The notes: generated from the letters alone by a model not told the origin. DNA of 64,000 nucleotides from Gari tellinella (GCA_922989275.2 OV277869.1:42764189-42828188), one strand, 5' to 3'. Positions 24,601-31,885 are shown, counted from the stretch's first letter. Numbers and translations: made by a program.

Positions 24601-27600
24601 CTGAAAGTAAAGTAGAATGCACATTAAGACCCATTCTTCTTTACTTTCAAACTGCTTGAAGTGGTCACAAGTATTCAAATCTAGAAACATGCTATGGGGT
24701 TATGAGTTATCCTGCAACACAGAATTTGCATAATCTATGCCCATATTGTAACAATTACTGAATTTAAATTTGAGCCATTCTGTTTTACCCCAGTCAATTT
24801 GTTCATCCACATATACTACATACAGTCTTTTATCCAACTCCCTGCATTTTAAGTCCTTGAAACTTTTATTCTGCATTAAGCTGTCACCTGTAACCAACCT
24901 CTTTAGAGACCAGAAATGTTGTTTTAGAAGTTAAGAAGTGTTTTGTTTAGAAAGGTTTCACTATAAGGTACATGCCACTAGTGGACATCATAATTATTGT
25001 CTTAACCCTTTACCCCATAGCCTGTTTCTGGTCTTGAAGATAGGTTGACAACTTAACCCTTTAAACCCTAGTCCCGCATCTAGGTGTCTTTTTCAAACAG
25101 TGTACATATGAAAAGTACACTTGTCCTATGCAAACAGTGAAGGCCCAGATCAGAGGGCTCCGAAAGGAGCCCTCTGATCTGGGTCTTCACTGTTTGTCAT
25201 AATGCCAAACATTGACAAAAACAACCCTTAAAAGTCAGAAATGGACTAGACTAAAATGGAAACTGGAATTGACCATTTAAAGTTTCAGGGAGGAAAGAGT
25301 TAAAGCAGGTTGAAAGTAAAGCAGAATGCACCTTAAGAGACATTCTGCTTTATTTTTCAGCATGCTTTAAGCTAAGCATCTGATAGGATATGGAAATTTA
25401 TCTCTTATGGTACATATTCAAGGTTCCATAATGTGGAATTAGTTCCTTCAGTAGAGGAATATATTCAAGGTGTATTTATGGGGTAATTGGATAACCCTTT
25501 ACCCCATAGAAGCGCCTTTTAGCGGATATGATTTATTCATCCGCTGAAGAAAAAAAGTTCCAATTTAATCAGTAATGAATATGTATTATAGGGAATATTT
25601 TCTATATTATAGCACATGATAGCTTAAAGCAGGCTGAAAGTAAAGCAGAATGCGCCCTAAGGTGCATTCTGCTTTACTTTCAACCTGTTTTAAGTAGTCA
25701 CCTATTTTAAGTACTAGAAATAGGCTATCAGGTAAAGGGTTAAAACCCCATCTCTAAGGCTTTTCTGTCAACATTGATTTGGAAGAGTGTAGAAATATTA
25801 AGACTCAATAAAATTTATTTCCTGAATATTTTGTCTCTCATTTTGGCAAATGTTTTCTATTTAAAAAGAAAAGAAAATATGTTGGCCATGTATTGTCAAT
25901 GTTTATGCCTTAATCTTTACTCTGTGGATAGATCTATGCATACAACTCCACCACTGAAGAAAATAGTGCCACATAAAATCTTCATGCATTTGTATCGCAA
26001 GAAATAATTTCTATGTTCTAGTAGATGGTAGCTTAAAGTAGGCCAAAAGTAAACCAGACTGTTCCTTAAGTCACATTCTGCTTTACATTCAACTTGCTAT
26101 TAGTACTCACCTGTCTTCTGTCTTCAAAACTAGAAACATGCTATGGAGTAACAGTTTCAGGGAATAAAATGGGGAGGGGGGGGGGGGGGGGGGGGGTTGC
26201 TTCACCATTCGTAGGAGTAACTTAGTAACATAAGCTTTCTACTACAGCGCTCCCTCTCTAATATGACACCCAGTGGCAGACAATGATTGTGTGCGTTGTA
26301 CAGAGGGAGTCGTTGTAGAGAAGGAAAAATTAATTTAGACTTGGCTTATTTGTGCAAACAGCTTGAATTGAGATCAGACGCCATGTTATGCGTCGTCTGA
26401 TCTGGATTCAAGCTGTTTGTCACTCGTCATTATTTCTATTCTATCAAACTATCAATTTATATGTAGCTTTGAGAAAAACAGCAGACAACATTTTTAAGCA
26501 GACATACTGCGGCAGTAAAAACGTTCAACAAAATGTTCCTGTTTAGGGATTTGTGACAAGGGTCGTTGTAAGGAGGGAGTCGTTGCAGAGAGGGAACGCT
26601 TTAATACAACCATTTCCTAATTCATTTCAGACCAGAGCAGTTTTGTAACAAAGCTGATTACAGAGATATCGGCAGAATCCAGATATTTGACACAAGCCCA
26701 ACCCAGCAGAGAATTTCAAAAGAAGTAAGCCTCACAGAACAAAAGGAGTGAAAGCTAACCAATGGACTTCTTTTACTGCTGTGACTAGTGCTTTCAATTT
26801 CATTACATGTATTTCTCATGATAATCTTCATTTTTTATTCTTTGGCAAGGAGAGATATTCTGCAGAATCCATGCCTTTTCACCAATGGAATTACAGCGCT
26901 CCCTCTCTACAACGACACCCAATGGTAGACAAAAAATGTGTGTGTTGTTCGGAGGGAGTCGTTTTAGGGAGAGAACTTGGTTTACATTTGCAAACAGCTT
27001 GAATCCAGATCAGACGCCGCATAACGCATCGTCTGATCTGGATTCAAGCTGTTTGTCACTCGTCATTAAGATTTTATCTGTCAAAATGTCCAATATGTAA
27101 CTTTGAGAAAAACAGCAGACAACAAATTTAAGCAGACGATATTCCAGCTGTAAAAGTGTTTGACATAATGTTTATATTAACTCTTTGAACCCTAGTCCCG
27201 CATATAGGCGTGCTTTTCAAACAGTGTACATGTGAATAGTACACTTGTTCTATGCAAACAGTGAAGACCCTGTCACAATGCCAAACATTCACAAAAACAA
27301 CCCTTAAACGTCAGAAATGGACTAGACTAAAATGGAAACTGGAATTGTCCATTTAAAGTTTCAGGGAGGAAAGAGTTAAGGGAACTGCAGCAAGGTTCAT
27401 TGTAAGGAGGGAGTCGTTGTTGAGAGGGCTACTGAAGGGAGGGAGCACTGTAGTTGCAAACAGTTTGGTCAAATTAATCTCAGTATCCAGAATACCAAGA
27501 ATGAATAGCTTTATTCATTCATGATAAAATATAATTATGGCACACATACATGCATCACATCATAATAATTAAATGTATTTTAAAACAATGTTCTTATAAA

Positions 27601-28840
27601 CCATGGCATGGTTTCTATACCAAATAAAATAATAACACAAAAAAGAGCACACTCTTAATTCTAATGTGAGATGCCAAGTAATTTTGCAGATTGCTTGATG
27701 CTGAATAACCAAAGTTATGTTAATGAAAGGTTACCACTTAACCCTTTGAACCCTAGTCCCGCATATAAGCGTGCTTTTCAAACAGAGTATGTGTGAATAA
27801 TACACTTGTCATATGCAAACAGTGAAAACCCAGATCAGAGGGCTCCTTAAGGAGCCCTCTGATCAGGGTCTTCACTGTTTGTCATAATGCCTAACATTGA
27901 CAAAAACAACCCTTAAAAGTCTAAAATGGACTAGACTAAAATGGAAACTGGAATTGTCCATTTAAAGTTTCAGGGAGGAAAGAGTTAAAGCAGGTCTTAA
28001 GGTGCATTCTGTTTCACTTTTTGACTTTCAACCTGATTTAACCTTAAATAGTTTCACTTTATACAGACATGAAGATGTACTATAAAAATAATTTCAATAT
28101 CCTAGCAGATTGAAGCTTAAAACAGGCTGAAAGAAAAGCTTTACTTTCAACCTGCTTTATGTGGTCATGTCTTCAAAACTAAATACAGGTCATGGAGTAA
28201 AGGTTTAAGCTATTGTCTGCTAGGATATGGAATATCTTTGTTATGGTGCATATAACGTATTCTAACTTAATAAATTGGAACTATTTCTTTTAATGGAGAA
28301 ATAAATCAAAGATGTAAAAATATGTGTATTTATGGAGTAAAATTAAAGGTTAAAGACACTATCCTTCAAAATAGCGCCACTTAACCATTTGAACCCTAGT
28401 CCCGCATATAGACATCCTTTTCAAACAGTGCGCATTTGAATAGTACACTTGTCCTGTGCAAACAGTGAAGACCAAGATCAGAAGGCTCCTGAAGGAGCCC
28501 TCTGATCAAGGTCTTCACTGCTTTTCTTAAAGCAAAACATTGACAAAAAAAAACCCATTAAAAGTCAGAAATGGACTAAACTAAAATGGAAACTGGAATT
28601 GTCCATTAAAAGTTTCAGGGAGGAAATAGTTAAAACAATTAAATTTGATTTTGTAAAATTGAATATTATTTTCAGGGTGACTACAGCACAGTTGTGGGAG
28701 AGGCCATTCAAGGTTTACTGAATCTTTCATCATCCTCCCAGGAGATGGACAGCAGCCCACCAATGATGTGGAGTCCTCAGACAGTCCAGGGGATACATAA
28801 CCTACCTGGACAGCAGACCAACACTGTGTACCTACAGTAA
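3518..28840 (+). CDS. ANHX: ANHX-like (anomalous homeobox) transcription factor, six exons
   Basis: Spliced gene: 3518-3694, 8468-8589, 20378-20549, 22946-24384, 26631-26724, 28676-28840, giving 722 codons plus TAA. Every junction is GT/AG and all phases agree (0, 2, 0, 2, 0). Residues ~10-100 are SIX-domain-like: helical 'LEYFLTSL', 'FEIVMNILK', 'LQLWDEAHY', then 'LTSVQKFRIR'. Residues ~111-173 are a homeodomain with recognition helix 'VTMWFGNARRRL' (W161, F162, N164 and R166 match the invariant W48, F49, N51, R53). A basic stretch after it is a likely nuclear signal. Residues ~515-549 are strongly acidic, and the rest is polar and unstructured. From family knowledge, the 'VQKFR.R' plus 'PPPPS.C..G' linker is characteristic of ANHX; SIX proteins have a similar layout but WFKN. 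It is inferred to be a nuclear DNA-binding regulator. A divergent SIX or spiralian TALE paralogue is the alternative. The family call is by recognition, not alignment. Confidence 0.85.
3777..4124. mobile_element. GGGCCCGTTTCATAAA-family MITE
   Basis: Terminal inverted repeats of the 'GGGGCCCCGTTTCAT' / 'GTTTCGTAAACGGGCCCC' type, with an inner 'ACGACAAAAACGATCGTAAG' motif and an 'AGACGAGTCCAAAGAGATG' palindrome. A related copy is at 8033-8292. Confidence 0.75.
4241..4485. mobile_element. Family A MITE (nested)
   Basis: Complete unit from TTACCTGATAGCC to GGGGAAAGGGTTAA with central hairpin 'GTAAAGCAGAATGCGCC..GGAGCATTCTGCTTTAC'. Inserted in the hairpin of an older family A copy. Confidence 0.85.
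4568..5784 (+). other. Intron 1, MITE remnants
   Basis: Family A remnant at 4717-4790. Two weak family D-like hairpin remnants at 5238-5300 and 5400-5475 ('TGGGGCCTGGTCAAGCGCC'). A ~80-base piece at 4610-4690 (GTATCCGCTTCC..GGGATGTCCAA) resembles 7715-7775. Otherwise nothing recognised. Confidence 0.5.
5785..5892. mobile_element. Family A MITE, core only
   Basis: Central hairpin 'AAGTAAAGCAGAATGCGCC ATAA GGCGCATTCTGCTTTACTTT' with flanking 'GCTGCTTAAAGCAGG' and 'CCTGCTTTAAGCTATCATG'. Outer ends are lost. Confidence 0.75.
5893..7849 (+). other. Intron 1, AT-rich, no gene
   Basis: Poly-T tracts (6690-6735) and an ATT microsatellite at 7255-7310. A fragment at 7680-7780 repeats 4610-4690. No splice-flanked coding stretch was found. 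Confidence 0.5.
7850..7945. mobile_element. Family A MITE remnant
   Basis: 'TTTAAAGCAGATTGAAAGTA' and 'CTACTTTACTTCCAGTC' arms with a decayed hairpin centre. Confidence 0.6.
8033..8292. mobile_element. GGGCCCGTTTCATAAA-family MITE
   Basis: TIRs 'GGGGCCCGTTTCATAAAACT' and 'AGGTTTTATGAAACGGGC' enclose a 'TCGTACGACAA' motif in both arms and a 24-base direct duplication (8202-8246). It ends 175 bases before exon 2. Confidence 0.8.
8468..8589 (+). CDS. ANHX: ANHX-like exon 2 (second half of SIX-like domain)
   Basis: The acceptor is TTGCACCTGTTTCAG|GAG. The exon carries 40 codons plus two bases (AA) before donor GTAACC at 8590, and the split Lys codon is completed by the first base of exon 3. The reading 'LQLWDEAHYGWHQHLADRPL' followed by 'TSVQKFRIRL' matches the SIX-domain core (LQQLWLKAHY..., GRPLGAVGKYRVRRK) and is closer still to ANHX 'LTPVQKFRCR'. 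Confidence 0.85.
8755..9080 (+). repeat. Left part of a 'GGCAATAAC / GGTCAAGGTCA' interspersed repeat
   Basis: Text such as 'TTGGCAATAACTTTTGAACA' and 'CCATATGAAGAGGTACATG' matches units at 18340-18960. The two parts are separated by about 9 kb of younger insertions. Confidence 0.6.
9080..9238. repeat. Palindromic repeat
   Basis: Arms 'GAAATGAACTGATTTTTGTC..' and the reverse complement meet at 'CCATGAATCGCTAGCGCGAT', giving a hairpin of roughly 75-base arms. Non-coding, MITE-like. Confidence 0.8.
9387..9822 (+). mobile_element. TIR element copy 1 (TTATACTGCAAAGT family), right end lost
   Basis: About 435 bases closely similar to 17252-17700, beginning 'attattatactgcaaag'. It contains 'AAGATGGCCGAT' and a full CRE palindrome TGACGTCA (9720-9727). 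The right terminal repeat is broken at 9822, where a 'GGCCCGTAGCCAC' element begins. No transposase frame. Confidence 0.75.
9823..10021 (+). mobile_element. Fragment beginning GGCCCGTAGCCAC
   Basis: Opens with 'AGGCCCGTAGCCACGC' and 'GAGGCACTTGCCTCGGTG', with similar text in inverted sense near 17041-17090 ('GTGCCTCGGTGC', 'GATACGGCCC'). The two may be the ends of one element that encloses the array and the BEL/Pao insertion. No transposase was seen. Confidence 0.4.
10022..10225 (+). CDS. Short frame with 2A-like motif, probable mobile-element leader exon
   Basis: 68 codons ending CAG|GTATTA. A hydrophobic run 'VIGVVGFVGLLFF' precedes 'MAGIELNPGP', which fits the 2A ribosome-skipping pattern (D-V/I-E-x-N-P-G-P) except that Gly replaces the Asp. 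NPGP is at 10199-10210. Such leaders occur at the N-termini of LINE proteins and some receptor proteins of marine invertebrates. Six residues later a donor-like site follows and an unrelated element begins (GGGGCGTAGCCAG). No downstream partner frame is visible, so it is a fragment or a single exon. Confidence 0.35.
10370..11733 (+). repeat. Degenerate ~280-bp tandem array
   Basis: Units recur at about 10377, 10661, 10918, 11219 and 11692, each with 'CAGAGCTCACCATTTCAG', then a GC-rich 'CCCGGGGGAGGACCCCCGG' block, 'TTTCAGA..TCAAGAACT' and 'CTCTCGTACGTCTAAAAG'. One unit has a C run (10665-10683). There is no coding potential. The array resumes after the BEL/Pao element at 16546-16640. Confidence 0.8.
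11655..11733 (+). repeat. Left copy of the ~76-bp duplication flanking the BEL/Pao element
   Basis: Same sequence as 16543-16621, from ACATCAGATAGATCG to TTTTTGTCCCG. It is part of the degenerate tandem array at 10370-11733. LTR integration normally duplicates 4-6 bp, so this is far too long for a simple target-site duplication. Confidence 0.85.
11734..12286 (+). repeat. 5' LTR of the BEL/Pao element (first bases missing)
   Basis: Direct repeat of 15994-16545, ending ..GGGGGATTCTACA. The right LTR starts TGTAACGGCCGATG directly after the purine tract, but here about 12 starting bases are lost and the flank joins at GTCCC|GATGTTTG. It contains TGACGTCA at 11850 and AATAAA at 11875. Confidence 0.85.
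12360..15467 (+). pseudogene. BEL/Pao gag-protease polyprotein fused to integrase C-terminus (RT, RNase H and IN core deleted)
   Basis: 1,035 codons from ATG 12360; the frame opens earlier inside the LTR, so this is the first ATG of the interior. Order by residue: coiled-coil gag (1-210); the DUF1759 gag region (~265-445, 'FDGSPLDYCKFVCNF'); a CCHC knuckle (CFNCLKGRHFAIAC, ~550) with further Cys/His pairs; an A16-type aspartic protease (ALLDDGAD, ~631) running to 'LIGTDSPEAHVPLEVRSGKF' and 'RTKLGWAVRGPV' (~770). After a linker and a few residues from the integrase start ('EHYGCLFTH') it jumps to 'NHSPLTPVS', 'LPALTPYMYMLLL' and the C-terminal DUF5641-like domain. The catalytic RT, RNase H and integrase core are gone, yet the frame is unbroken. 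It could supply Gag/protease or be a remnant. Confidence 0.85.
15468..15981 (+). other. BEL/Pao 3' untranslated interior
   Basis: AT-rich stretch between the stop codon of the polyprotein and the purine tract. No open frame or hairpin is seen apart from a short repeat of 'atgaaatt.tgtaatttcatg' at 15938-15972. Confidence 0.6.
15973..15981 (+). promoter_or_regulatory. Polypurine tract of the BEL/Pao element
   Basis: GGTGGGGAG sits immediately before the TG of the 3' LTR, the usual place for plus-strand priming. It fixes the LTR start at 15982. Confidence 0.7.
15982..16545 (+). repeat. 3' LTR of the BEL/Pao element
   Basis: 564 bases with the usual TG...CA ends (TGTAACGG..ATTCTACA), directly after the GGTGGGGAG tract. 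It repeats the left LTR including the CRE-like TGACGTCA (16109) and the long pyrimidine-rich region. Confidence 0.9.
16543..16621 (+). repeat. Right copy of the ~76-bp duplication flanking the BEL/Pao element
   Basis: Direct repeat of 11655-11733. After it, the array unit continues with GGGGGAAGCTCCCCGG, which the left side lacks. Confidence 0.85.
17093..17253 (+). mobile_element. Hairpin element (copy 1)
   Basis: Nearly palindromic ~160-bp unit: 'TATACAGTTTCTTCACAGGG..AGAAATTCTCATGTACCCTGTGAAGAAACTGTATA', with loop 'CCTCGCCTAACGGCTCGGG'. Very similar to 17692-17852. Non-coding. Confidence 0.8.
17252..17700 (+). mobile_element. TIR element copy 2 (TTATACTGCAAAGT family)
   Basis: Terminal inverted repeats 'TATTATACTGCAAAG' (left) and 'CTTTGCAGTATAATA' (right) enclose ~420 bases that repeat 9387-9822. 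It includes TGACGTCA at 17574-17581. It is flanked on both sides by the hairpin element below. Non-coding. Confidence 0.8.
17692..17852 (+). mobile_element. Hairpin element (copy 2)
   Basis: Second copy of the palindrome at 17093, with arms 'CTTCCCGGCTGAGGTAAATC' and the reverse complement at 17785-17804. Together the copies bracket the TIR element 17252-17700. Confidence 0.8.
17854..19790 (+). repeat. 'GGTCAAGGTCACAGAGGT' interspersed repeat with internal units
   Basis: From about 18240, ~150-base degenerate units carry 'GGTCAAGGTCA(C)AGAGGT', 'GGCAATAACTTTTG' and 'TTGCCCATATGAAGAGG'; later units carry 'GTAGGTCAGTAGGTCAAA'. It closes near 'GGGCCTCATGACCCTCTTGT', an end type shared with 30150-30177. 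Likely an old non-autonomous element; no frame. Confidence 0.65.
20137..20370. mobile_element. Family B MITE abutting exon 3
   Basis: Complete copy: 'TACAGTAAGACCTCTCTATT' to 'AATAGAGGGGTTTTACTCTA', TA-flanked, with central hairpin 'AGAAAGCTCCTACAGGAGCTTTCT'. Its right end stops seven bases before exon 3 of the homeobox gene. Confidence 0.85.
20378..20549 (+). CDS. ANHX: ANHX-like exon 3 (linker and homeodomain helices 1-2)
   Basis: One base plus 57 codons, ending AAACAG|GTAGGT in phase 0. It begins 'YPPPPSICRDG', the ANHX linker. Homeodomain helix 1 ends 'VLRSWF', and the loop 'VEHNDDPYPN' is three residues longer than in SIX proteins, the TALE length. Helix 2 is 'GELSEQTGL'. The acceptor TATAAAG sits seven bases after the end of a MITE at 20137-20370. 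Confidence 0.85.
20620..20840. mobile_element. Family C MITE, partly decayed
   Basis: Hairpin 'AGAGGGCTCC TAAA GGAGCCCTCT' at 20681-20712 and the family C tail 'GTGCCAAACATTGAC..AAACTGGAATTG'. TTAA ends are not preserved. Confidence 0.7.
20870..22945 (+). repeat. Degenerate tandem array of the exon 4 splice acceptor (intron 3)
   Basis: More than 40 irregular ~35-50 base units of the form 'GCATTGCTATGTTTCAGGTGACTTGAATGTTTCCTCT'-like text in shortened variants. 'TCAGGTGA' occurs at least 11 times (e.g. 21066, 21577, 21613, 21687, 22506, 22643). The final unit, 22932-22950, is the genuine exon 4 acceptor: TGCTATGTTTCAG|GTGAC. Confidence 0.9.
22946..24384 (+). CDS. ANHX: ANHX-like exon 4 (recognition helix and long C-terminal tail)
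   Basis: Acceptor TATGTTTCAG|GTGACT, donor TACAG|GTAATG, 479 codons plus two bases. It opens with homeodomain helix 3 (VTMWFGNARRRL), then a run of Arg/Lys that should act as a nuclear localisation signal. The remainder is Ser/Thr/Asn/Gln-rich without a recognised domain. There is a dense acidic segment near 24019-24120 that could be a transactivation region (inference). The splice acceptor is the last unit of the tandem array filling intron 3. Confidence 0.85.
24470..24712. mobile_element. Family A MITE
   Basis: 'AATTACCCCATATAG' to 'CTATGGGGTTATGAGTTA' with hairpin arms 'AAAGTAAAGTAGAATGC' / 'CATTCTTCTTTACTTT'. Lies in intron 4, reverse sense to the copy at 4241. Confidence 0.7.
25002..25490. 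mobile_element. Family A MITE split by a family C MITE
   Basis: Starts TTAACCCTTTACCCCATAG, ends TTTATGGGGTAATTGGATAA. A family C element (25053-25303) sits in its 'CAACTTAAAGCAGG' TTAA site. Confidence 0.85.
25053..25303. mobile_element. Family C MITE (nested)
   Basis: 251 bases, TTAACCCTTTAAACCCTAG to GGAGGAAAGAGTTAA, flanked by TTAA. Hairpin 'CAGAGGGCTCC GAAA GGAGCCCTCTG' inside 'GCAAACAGTGAAG' / 'CTTCACTGTTTGTC'. Confidence 0.9.
25491..25743. mobile_element. Family A MITE
   Basis: Adjoins the previous copy; 'TAACCCTTTACCCCATAG' to 'AGGTAAAGGGTTAA', hairpin 'AAAGCAGAATGCGCC CTAA GGTGCATTCTGCTTT'. Confidence 0.85.
25925..26160. mobile_element. Family A MITE, decayed
   Basis: 'CACCACTGAAGAAAATAGT', 'GGTAGCTTAAAGTAGG' and 'CTAGAAACATGCTATGGAGT' match family A in order; ends eroded. 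A G run follows at 26171-26196. Confidence 0.65.
26242..26603. mobile_element. Family E MITE
   Basis: Ends 'ACAGCGCTCCCTCTCTA' and 'GCAGAGAGGGAACGCT' with a central hairpin 'GATCAGACGCCATGTTATGC GTCGTCTGATC' bounded by 'CAAACAGCTTGAAT' / 'ATTCAAGCTGTTTG'. A second copy is at 26892-27452. Confidence 0.8.
26631..26724 (+). CDS. ANHX: ANHX-like exon 5 (C-terminal tail)
   Basis: A short internal exon of one base plus 31 codons between acceptor CTAATTCATTTCAG and donor GTAAGC. It contains no recognised domain. The phase (entering 2, leaving 0) fits both neighbours exactly, which is the main support. A MITE (26242-26603) ends 27 bases upstream, but the acceptor keeps its own pyrimidine tract. Confidence 0.75.
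26892..27452. mobile_element. Family E MITE split by a family C MITE
   Basis: 'TACAGCGCTCCCTCTCTACA' to 'GGGAGGGAGCACTGTA', hairpin 'CCAGATCAGACGCCGC ATAA..CGTCTGATCTGG'. Interrupted at TTAA by family C at 27177-27379. Confidence 0.8.
27177..27379. mobile_element. Family C MITE lacking its hairpin
   Basis: TTAACTCTTTGAACCCTAG to GGAAAGAGTTAA. The hairpin is cleanly missing: 'GTGAAGACCC' runs straight into 'TGTCACAATGCC'. Confidence 0.85.
27738..27988. mobile_element. Family C MITE
   Basis: 251 bases TTAA to TTAA with hairpin 'AGAGGGCTCC TTAA GGAGCCCTCT'. Inserted at 'TTACCAC|TTAA|AGCAGG', a family A site. Confidence 0.9.
27989..28380. mobile_element. Family A remnants (two partial copies)
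   Basis: 'AGCAGGTCTTAAGGTGCATT', 'TGAAGCTTAAAACAGG' and 'GCTATTGTCTGCTAGG' are family A segments in broken order, ending 'GGAGTAAAATTAAAGGTTAA'. Confidence 0.6.
28381..28633. mobile_element. Family C MITE next to exon 6
   Basis: TTAACCATTTGAACCCTAG to GGGAGGAAATAGTTAA, hairpin 'AGAAGGCTCC TGAA GGAGCCCTCT'. Ends 42 bases before the last exon of the homeobox gene. Confidence 0.9.
28676..28840 (+). CDS. ANHX: ANHX-like exon 6 (C-terminus and stop)
   Basis: Acceptor ATTATTTTCAG, then 54 codons and TAA, entered in phase 0. The peptide starts 'GDYSTVVGEAIQGLLNLS' and is Ser/Pro/Gln-rich afterwards, ending 'TVYLQ'. The open frame and fitting phase support it. I see no AATAAA in the 80 bases before the MITE at 28922, so the 3' end of the transcript is not located. 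Confidence 0.75.
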   Translation, partial: GDYSTVVGEAIQGLLNLSSSSQEMDSSPPMMWSPQTVQGIHNLPGQQTNTVYLQ

Positions 28841-28921
28841 ACATACAGGATCAAAGATTATAAGGAATTTGAGTTGAGTCTGAGTTCATTATCAAGTATT
28901 TGATCAGTCAGTTTTGAGCTT

Positions 28922-30323
28922 ACAGTAAAACCTCTCTATAACAGCCACTAAATTGTGTAAATTATTTTTAGCTCACCTGAGCTTGCTCAGGGGGAGCTTT
29001 TGCAATCCTTGAATGTCCGTCGTGCGTCGTCCAGCGTCAACAATTTTAGTGTTTACACTCTAGAGGTCACAATCTTTCTAAAACTTGCCGAGATGGTATA
29101 TGACTATAAGAGTTCAGATGAGTTCGATTTTGGTTGAAATCGGACAAATAGACCAAAAGTTATCTACCTTTGAATTGCTGAAAATGCCATATTTTACAGT
29201 GTTTACTCTCTAGAGGCCACAGTATTTATCCAATCTTTCTTAAACTTGCCCAGATTGGATATGACCATAAGAGTTCGGATGAGTTCGATTTTGGTTGAAA
29301 TTGGACAAATAGATCGAGAGTTATTTACCTTTGAATTGCTGAAAATGCCATATTTAACAGTGTTTACACTCTAGAGGCCACAATTTTAATCCAATCTATC
29401 TCAAACCTGCTCAGATTGTAAAGGACTATAAGAGTTCAGATGAGTTCGATTATGGTTGAAATCAGACTTATAGGTCGAGAGTTATCTACCTTTGAATTGC
29501 TGAAAATGCCATATTTAACGATGTTTACACTCTAGAGGTCACACATTTTATCCAATCTTTCTCAAACTTACTCAGATTGTATATTACCATAAGACTTCAG
29601 ATGAGTTCAATTATGGTTGTAATCGGATCAATAGGTCAAAAGTTATCTACCTTTGAATTGCTGAAAATGATATATTTAACAGTGTTTACGCTCTAGAGGC
29701 CACACTATTTATCCAAGCTCTCTCAAACTTGCCAATATTGTATATGGCCATAACGGTTCATTCGAGGTTGATTATGGTTGGAATCGGACAAATAGATCAA
29801 GAGATATCTACCTTTGAATTGCTGAAAATGCCATATTTTACAACATTAACACTCTTGCAACTACAGTTTTCAATGGATTTTGATTATACTTGTACACAAA
29901 GGATGTAGCTGTATGTTCTGGAAGGAGTGCAATTATTGTTGAAATGTAATCATTGTGGCAATAGTTACCTGCCCTTGATATACTTTGAAATGCTAGAAAA
30001 AGGCTTCATTTCAGTATTGTTTAGGCTCTAGTTATCTGCCTTTGATGTACTCTACTATACTAGAGTAGGTCGACAAACTGGAATGGATTTAGAATAAAAT
30101 GGGTGAAATTCATAGGTAAAGCTATCAGGCTTCATTAAAAATGGTGAACGATACCAGGGCCTTCAGGCCCTCTTGTTTATTTTATGACAGGTGACTGCTT
30201 AAAGCAAGGTGACTCCTTCAGGAGCTTTCTGTTTCACTGTCACCTTGCTTTAAGCCGTCACCTGTCTTTTATATATCTAAATTAGCATTTATTTTAGTGG
30301 TTTTTATAGGGAGGTTTTACTGC
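28922..30323. mobile_element. Family B MITE split by a 1.2 kb repeat
   Basis: Left end 'ACAGTAAAACCTCTCTATAA' and right end 'ATAGGGAGGTTTTACTG' with hairpin at 30205-30235. A 'GCTCACCTGAG..GGCCCTCTTGTTT' repeat interrupts it. Confidence 0.8.
28970..30177 (+). repeat. 'GCTCACCTGAG' interspersed repeat with ~158-base tandem units
   Basis: From 'TTTTAGCTCACCTGAGC' to 'GGCCTTCAGGCCCTCTTGTT'. Five or so units of 'GTTTACACTCTAGAGGCCAC ... CCTTTGAATTGCTGAAAATG' begin near 29050, 29205, 29362, 29522 and 29683. No frame. Same class of ends as 61712-63086 in reverse. Confidence 0.8.
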
Positions 30324-30524
30324 ATGCTCAAATCTGACCAAATCAAATGCTTGAGAGCAAACTCAGACTGGACTTAAACTCTTTATAATCTGCGGACCAG
30401 ATCAGTGCTTGAGAACTTTTGATCAGCTAGACCACACAAAGGTCGACTTGTTTCAGTGTACAGAAGGTTAACACCTAAAAGTAGGATAAAACAAAAAAAA
30501 AGGTCTCATTTACTTTTACCCTCC

Positions 30525-30767
30525 TTAACCTATTACCCTATAGCCTGTGTCTAGTTTTAAAGAATGATGATTATTTTAAAGCAGGTAGAAAGTAAAACAG
30601 AAGGCGTATTCTGCTTTACTTTCAGCCTGCTTTAAGCTATTATCTGCTAAGATATAGATAATATTTCTTATGATATATATTCATCACTGTATAACAGTGG
30701 ACTATTATCTTCAGTGGAGGAATAAATTATAGGCGTAAAAAGGCATATTTATGGGGGAATGGGTTAA
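30525..30767. mobile_element. Family A MITE
   Basis: TTAACCTATTACCCTATAG to TTATGGGGGAATGGGTTAA, hairpin 'AGTAAAACAGAAGGCG'/'CGTATTCTGCTTTACT'. Confidence 0.85.
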
Positions 30768-31634
30768 GGAAACCAATGGCCTTGAAAAACCAAAACCAAG
30801 TTTCTTTTTGAGTTGTTTTTAAAATAAAATGTAATCATGTTATTAATTAAATGGATAAAGGTGGCTTGCAACTTTTCTAATGTTTCAATCCTTTGCCATG
30901 AATAGCCTTTTGTTCATTTTGAAGGCAGGTCACAACTTAAAGCAGGTTGAAAGTAAAGCAGAGAGCTCATTAGTTTCAACCTGCTTTTTGTTACTCCCTG
31001 GAAAGATACTGGAAATGCTGTATGTGTTGTATGCTTTAGGTTCCTAGATAAGGACTATACTTCTCTTAGTGTAGAAATAATTATGTGTTGAGACTGGATA
31101 TTGACTCTTAATATCTATTATTTAGTTATTTGTTAACCCATTTGTGCCCACGACCCCATATATGGGACATAGGCAAACAGTGTAGACTCTGATCAGACTA
31201 AAAGCTAAAACTAAAACTAAAAAACTAAAAGCCTTTTGTACTATAACCCTTTCTCAAGTAGCTTGATGTTACTATTGACAATAGTTGGTTGCATAAAGCA
31301 GGCTGAAAATAAAGCAGAATTCTCCTGAAGCACTCTGCTTTTTTTAGCCAGCTTTAAGTTTTTGGTATGATAATGTTCATCTCTCTCTAGGGATGTTTAA
31401 ATGGATGTTTATGGTAATAATTCTTGAATATAATTATATCGTGCGAGTGTAAATCAACTTGGTATTTGTGGCTTTGATATTACTACAAGCAAGAACAATC
31501 AATTAAGTACATGTATTCTTGTTTTTTTGCAAGCCATTTTCTGTTTATATTAATGTGAACCGTTTGTTTTCACATAATTTTGTAATTGACATTTAATATA
31601 ATCAAATTATGACAACCTCACACACCACTCTGTA
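30768..31634 (+). other. MITE fragments, no gene
   Basis: Family A fragments at 30892-30995 and 31245-31370. The remainder is AT-rich and featureless to me. Confidence 0.5.
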
Positions 31635-31885
31635 TTAACTCATTGAGCCCTAGTGACGCATATATGCGTCCTTTACCAAATGTGTACCTGTGAAGAGTAC
31701 ACTTCTCCTATGCAAACAGTGAAGTCCCTGATCAGAGGGCTCCTGCTGGAGCCCTCTGATCAGGGACTTCACTGTTTGTCATTATGCAATATATTATAGA
31801 AAACAACCCTGAATAGTCTAAAATGGACAAGCCTTTGTTGTAAACTGGAATTGTCAATTGGAAGTTTCAGGGGATAATGAGTTAA
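31635..31885. mobile_element. Family C MITE
   Basis: 251 bases, TTAACTCATTGAGCCCTAG to GGGATAATGAGTTAA, hairpin 'CAGAGGGCTCC TGCT GGAGCCCTCTG'. Confidence 0.9.
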
